NCBI GenBank assembly: GCA_002633005.1
Contig: NMRA01000056.1
Coordinates: 786,137 to 850,136, forward strand
Direction of reading: 5' to 3'
DNA: 64,000 nt
Source: Phoronis australis
Taxonomy: Eukaryota > Phoronida > Phoronidae
In this document: positions 59,803-64,000 of the stretch, piece after piece
How the letters are laid out: each line of letters starts with the position of its first letter
How positions within the stretch are numbered: the stretch's first letter is position 1
Made by a program: the position numbers and the translations under genes
The notes under the pieces: model-generated
The model's database searches: none
Told to the model about the DNA's origin: nothing
The model's input: the letters and a program-made list of their open reading frames with translations, nothing else

Positions 59803-62800
59803 CTATCTCTCCCCCCGACTTTTACCCATATTTTTCTGCTGTCCACCTCTTCCACCACCTCTCCCCCCGCGACCTTGGAAACCACCTGGAATACGAGGGT
59901 GACCGCTAAATAACATTTTGTAAATTATCATTCATCAAAGTTATCCACACAGTCCGCCAATAATTATGAACAGTAAAATCTCACCGATTTCGGACAGAAA
60001 AAAATTGCCATTTTCTCTTTTTGCAAGGCCTTCTTACATTGTAGTGAGTGCCCTGAAGTTTTCAAAATTTTGTGTGAACATGGTGAAGCATATCACAAAA
60101 AATAGAAAATAATATTTTTGCTGTTGTCCACACTGAGACCAAAATTGGTGAGATTTTATTGGTTGATAATAAATAAAACTCCCATACATCGGGCATGCAT
60201 AAATCAGATTTTTTGATTAACTCTGCAGTTCTGCAATACGGTTGATCTGGAGTTAGAGTGCTCAGCCTCTACAGATAGGTCAAATTTACCCTGATGAGGA
60301 CAAAATCTCTCATTCAGATTGAATAGGACTTACATGAGTTTTACTGTAAATGGGGTGTTCCAAAAATATATTAATACTTCGATACAATGCTGGCAGTTCA
60401 AATTCAGTTCCCGTAAAACGGACCCTTCGTCCATATGGTTACACCTTGCTGTGGAATTAGGCTTGTTACATGCTCTGTATGCACAGGTATGACAAAGAAA
60501 TGCCTCAATTTTAGAAAATGGAAAGTTATCGCACAATGCTTGAGGAAACTCTATCAAGGAAGCACAAAAACAGTTTATTTTGTCAATTTTACAAAAAATG
60601 CTCTTCATTTTGTTTTGAGACAATTCCTGTTTTGATCACCTCTTTATAAATTCAAACCAGTAATCTTGTTCCAAAGTCAATAAGCAATGGAGTTATAGTC
60701 ATTTGAAGTGTGAGAAAATTTTTGGGACACCCTGTACAATATCTGTCCATTTAAATCGAATTTCCCATTCAAACCTAAGCTACAATGCCACACCACGTAC
60801 AATTACAGTATTACGTTATGTCGTATCCCATACAAAATTGGATTCGTGTTTATCTTCTGAAACATGACATTACCTTAACACACTAATATGAACCTGTGAA
60901 GTGACACCGACAGGTGAAAAAAGTATTTACTGACATCAGTCCGAAAAGGGATTTCATCCCACGACATCCATGATGGCAGTCTCCATGCCTTGATAGTGCA
61001 GCTATTCCCCACACCGTAAATAGCAGAGTATTTCAAGCACATGTCTGATAAAGTCGAGCCTTGATTTCAGCGAATTTCTAGCAGACAATGATGAGAACTG
61101 CAGATTTGTAAAAAATCCCAAAAACAACAGATTTTGTGGTTTCGTAGATCAGGTCAAAACTAACAACTTCCAAGAACCCTATCCCATCCTAAAATAATCC
61201 CAAAACTGCATTTTTCATCCCTAAATCGACTCGCTATCCCTTTAACACAAGGAACAGGTTTCTGCATAAACGTCACTCATCATTTTACCAAAGTTTAAGC
61301 GATCAAAAGTGAATCATTGGGCACGTGATAATCAAGAGAACAGACATGAACTCACCCCTGCCGGGACCCCCACGACCCCGTTGACCTCCTCGACCTCCAC
61401 GACCTCCCATGCCGCGGTTCCTCTGGATAACCTCCTCCTTCACCATGTCGATGACTTCATCTGGAATCCTGAGATACTTGATGGTGCTGCCGCGGATGTA
61501 ACACTCTGGCATCTTCCAGAATCGATCACCATCCTTGTCAAGAGAAAACATAACAGTAGTTACTGTATAAAGCAAAGCATGCAGGGATCTATCATTTACA
61601 CCACAAGCCAACACTAGCATAGTATCTTACTTAGATTATCTGCACACGTAAACAAATGCGTGACTGCTTGGCCTTGTATAAGCTCACTTTTGTGAGATTC
61701 CTTTACTTTTCAGGCCAACATATATTAAGTGCATTACTTACTTAGGTCCGGACAAATTGTCTCCACATGTAAACCGATGCAGTATTTTCAGACATGTAGG
61801 AACATCACAGTTAAGAAATAATTTATGACAATTGTATGAGCAGCAACCAACACGCATAACATTTTCCAAGAGCTTGTATTTTTGTCGAGGTGAGATAAAA
61901 TTATTTTTTAAGAAATGGTTGTGCGGAGCAGCGTGAGACAAAATTTCTGAGTGAACGCTTAAGTCACAGTCCATGAAACGGACCCGATATCTGACATTGT
62001 CGACTCACCCTTGATGTACAGATGACCTCCCTAAGATTGATGTTCATCCAGTTATCACAGCTGACCAGTTGACCATTGTAAGTTTCACCATTCTTCAGCT
62101 CCACCAGCTGAGAGAAGACAGTTCATGAATTATGAAAATGCTGAGCTACGTCAACCGTGGTCAAGAACCCAGAGCTAATGCACTATCCACCCAATGGGAG
62201 TAAACCAACCCCGGATCTCAAACACTTCAAGTCAGACCTGGCGTGCATTCAGTAACGCTAGGACCTACACTAGGACCTAGCTAAAATCTAGACAGAGTCA
62301 CGTGCTCTTATTTAAAATACACGGCAATATCTCACGTAATCTTGCGAAGTCTAGCTTTTTAGCAAGGTCCTAGCGTTACTGAGTGGGAGGCTGATCTATT
62401 GGCTAAGTTGTCCATTGATAACAGATTTCCTTTGTAGAATAAGCAGTAATGGTCTGATATAACGTGCCCGAATTTTGAGAACCAGTTTTCCCACTGAATA
62501 ATGGCATTAAACTGGTTCTCAAAATGCGGGCACGTTATATCAGACTATTGCCGAATAAGCTACAGAATGCATCACTAGTAGAGTGAGATAGTGTACTTCA
62601 GTTAGTATAAAGTTTGTGGGTGAGCAATTGTCCAAGCGACCAATAATAAAGACATTCAAATTGGAGAGATATTTCATAGCTTTCTGAGAAACTGGAGCAT
62701 GATAGGTTTACTTACAAGAAAACATGTAATCGAGAATGGTTGACGTTTCTAGACTCACTCAGTGGTAATCAAGAAAAGTCAAAGAAGCTGTCTAGTACTA

Positions 62801-63702
62801 GATGCCCCAACTTGAACAAGGAACGTGGCTTGCAACTGCGCCCCGTGTAAGACCTTGTCTCAGATCCACGTCAAGCTATCGCACCAACATCCAGTCAGTG
62901 TACAAGACCCTTAGAGTGACAGTAGTTCTGTATGACCCATTTCAGCTCCTAATACAGTACAAGCCAGAAGCATTTTGGCAAAATGAACCACGATTCCACA
63001 TCATGACGAGTGGGCGAAAGCCAAATTCATCGTCTGAGTAGTCTCCCCTGATGACTATGAATGAAGGAGTATTAACAGGAGTTTTTTGATATACGAGTTA
63101 GAATGGAGGCCACTAAATAAGGTTGCAGATAACCTTAAAATACTTTGCCATTTAACAAGGTGGATTTACTCAATGGCAGGGCAAGGAACTGAGTTCAATT
63201 CCACACAGCAGCTCTTTTCATCGACAAAGTCCCTTAATGGGTCAACAGGGTGTATTACTGGAAAACAGCAAACAGCTTTGTAAGGGAGCGTGCTGGTATA
63301 GCTCAATGCTAAAAATTTATTTTGCCACAATTGCATGAGAATCTATTCTCAAGTTCCTAGCAAATGATCAGACCACCTAGTCATTGACACCAATGATTAG
63401 GTGGGAACCAGTCAAACGTGTCAGACCAAATACATCTTTACACATTTGTAAGTCCACCACTGACCTATCGCAAGGTCTGCCCCTTTGCGAAAAAAGTCAC
63501 GTGACACCCGACAAACAAACAATAAGTATTACCCGACAACGTGTCGTCACGTAAAATGACGGCTTGGAAACGAAGGTGTGTCACAAATGCAGTGTTCGGA
63601 TCGGTCAGCTAAACCATAACTCAAAATCCTGGCAATAGGTCAATCCTTTCATTTACTTACCATAGGGTGGTTAACTGCTGTCCGCAGCAGAGAGAGGGGT
63701 AA
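59803..63702 (-). CDS. LSM4: LSM4, U6 snRNA-associated Sm-like protein (start-codon exon missing)
   Basis: A subunit of the heptameric LSm2-8 (U6 snRNA) and LSm1-7 (mRNA decapping) rings. Exons: 63661-63702 ([14 protein letters not shown]), 62009-62107 ([20 protein letters not shown], the Sm1 part), 61352 or 61356 to 61533 ([19 protein letters not shown], the Sm2 part, then RGG repeats) and 59803-59905 ([17 protein letters not shown], stop TAG). It aligns almost residue for residue with human LSM4 to the end of Sm2; the RGG tail is lineage-variable. The ATG exon must lie to the right: the first visible codon is L2. The strong donor GTGAGT at 61355 leaves the RGG frame of the last exon one base out; a weak GA|GTTCAT donor at 61351 fits. 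Predicted length about 142, human 139. Confidence 0.93.
62244..62387. mobile_element. MITE with CAGTAACGCTAGGACC termini
   Basis: GCATTCAGTAACGCTAGGACCT and AGGTCCTAGCGTTACTGAGT are inverted repeats of about 18 bp around a 144-bp element. No frame. It lies in LSM4, between exons 62009-62107 and 63661-63702. Confidence 0.75.
62447..62549. repeat. Long-hairpin element, subfamily A (copy 2) in an LSM4 intron
   Basis: The arms AATGGTCTGATATAACGTGC plus CCGAATTTTGAGAACCAG and CTGGTTCTCAAAATGCGGGC plus ACGTTATATCAGACTATT pair over about 42 bases with two mismatches. Outer arms are identical to 39081-39174, and the loop is in opposite orientation. The best-preserved member. Confidence 0.88.
62950..63070 (+). 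mobile_element. Tc1/mariner-like fragment (copy 4)
   Basis: TACAGTACAAGCCAGAAGCA, then GAAAGCCAAATTCATCGTCTGAGTAGTCTCCCCTGATGAC, closely follows the 39942 element (AAGCCAAGTTCATTGTCAGAGTAGTCTCCCCTGATGAC). Only the left part is present. Confidence 0.6.
63461..63641 (-). mobile_element. MITE with TGACCTATCGC termini (copy 2)
   Basis: TGACCTATCGCAAGG at the left and CAATAGGTCAAT at the right. The interior is the reverse complement of 36069-36247 (ACCCGACAAACAAACAATAA; CTTGGAAACGAAGGTGTGTC). It ends 20 bp from the donor of the LSM4 exon at 63661. Confidence 0.75.
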
Positions 63703-64000
63703 CTGAAAGAAAAAATGATTACTTTACTGTACTTGCCAACTATGGTTGGCACCTGATACATGTCTCTGGTGTTTCTGATCAGAGCAGGGGAAGAAAACAG
63801 CCCAGCTATCTATATCTCCACCATTAAAGAAAATGTGCCACATGTCGGTACTAGTAACTAAATTTTAGTACGCCTCAGTCTTCCAATTATACGCAAATCA
63901 TGGGCTTAGGTGAAGTAATGGAAAAAAATAATACGGTAAAAAAAACAACTATTTATGACACAATATGTTGGACAGCCAAAATTTCATTTTCTTATTTTTT
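63703..64000 (-). other. LSM4 first intron, partial
   Basis: Upstream of the acceptor TCTTTCAG. I looked for an ATG followed by a good donor on the minus strand and found none here, so the start exon should lie beyond 64000. No repeats identified. Confidence 0.5.

Noticed and set aside
1-64000. CRISPR array, prokaryotic operon or phage content
   Set aside because: Genes are intron-containing animal genes; the tandem repeats have no spacers of constant length.

Overview
This is animal nuclear DNA: AT-rich, with split genes, GT-AG introns of about 0.1 to 4 kb and many short non-autonomous repeats. Two genes resemble their human orthologues closely enough to align by eye. The compact intron sizes, MITE-like elements and tRNA-derived SINE-like heads suggest an invertebrate, perhaps a marine deuterostome such as an echinoderm, but that placement is an inference. 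Single ambiguous bases (20155, 39900, 43609) mark a draft assembly.

Layout. (1) 232-1793, minus: the 5' two coding exons of OGFOD1, a 2-oxoglutarate/Fe(II) prolyl hydroxylase; the rest lies left of the window. (2) 1794-4748: intergenic, no gene supported. (3) 4847-45521, minus: one very large gene of about 29 coding exons. It would encode a secretory-pathway protein of roughly 1,740 residues that I do not recognise. It has a signal peptide, an FG-GAP-like segment, a 578-residue hydrophilic exon with an Asn-Met-Ala-Asp repeat, several N-glycosylation sequons and a Cys-rich C-terminal part. Nearly all its exon phases agree; the exceptions are stated. (4) 45522-45730: a 209-bp gap with a CCAAT-type palindrome, likely a bidirectional promoter. 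(5) 45731-56812, plus: HM13 (signal peptide peptidase), complete in 11 exons, with all catalytic motifs and a KKXX ER-retrieval tail. (6) 57498-59461: tail-to-tail intergenic spacer with two inverted-repeat elements. (7) 59803-63702, minus: LSM4, complete except for the exon holding the start codon.

The genes belong to unrelated housekeeping processes: ribosomal-protein hydroxylation, intramembrane proteolysis in the ER, and the U6/LSm mRNA-decay ring. The one functional link I can suggest is that the unknown secretory protein and HM13 share a promoter and both enter the ER.

The introns hold most of the unusual sequence. There is a four-member family of long near-perfect hairpins, all within introns. 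There are several MITE families, a 17-copy 27-bp minisatellite, a decaying 22-bp array, a 91-bp-period duplication over a splice-donor region, a 277-bp duplication with an N at its junction, and several tRNA-like SINE heads.
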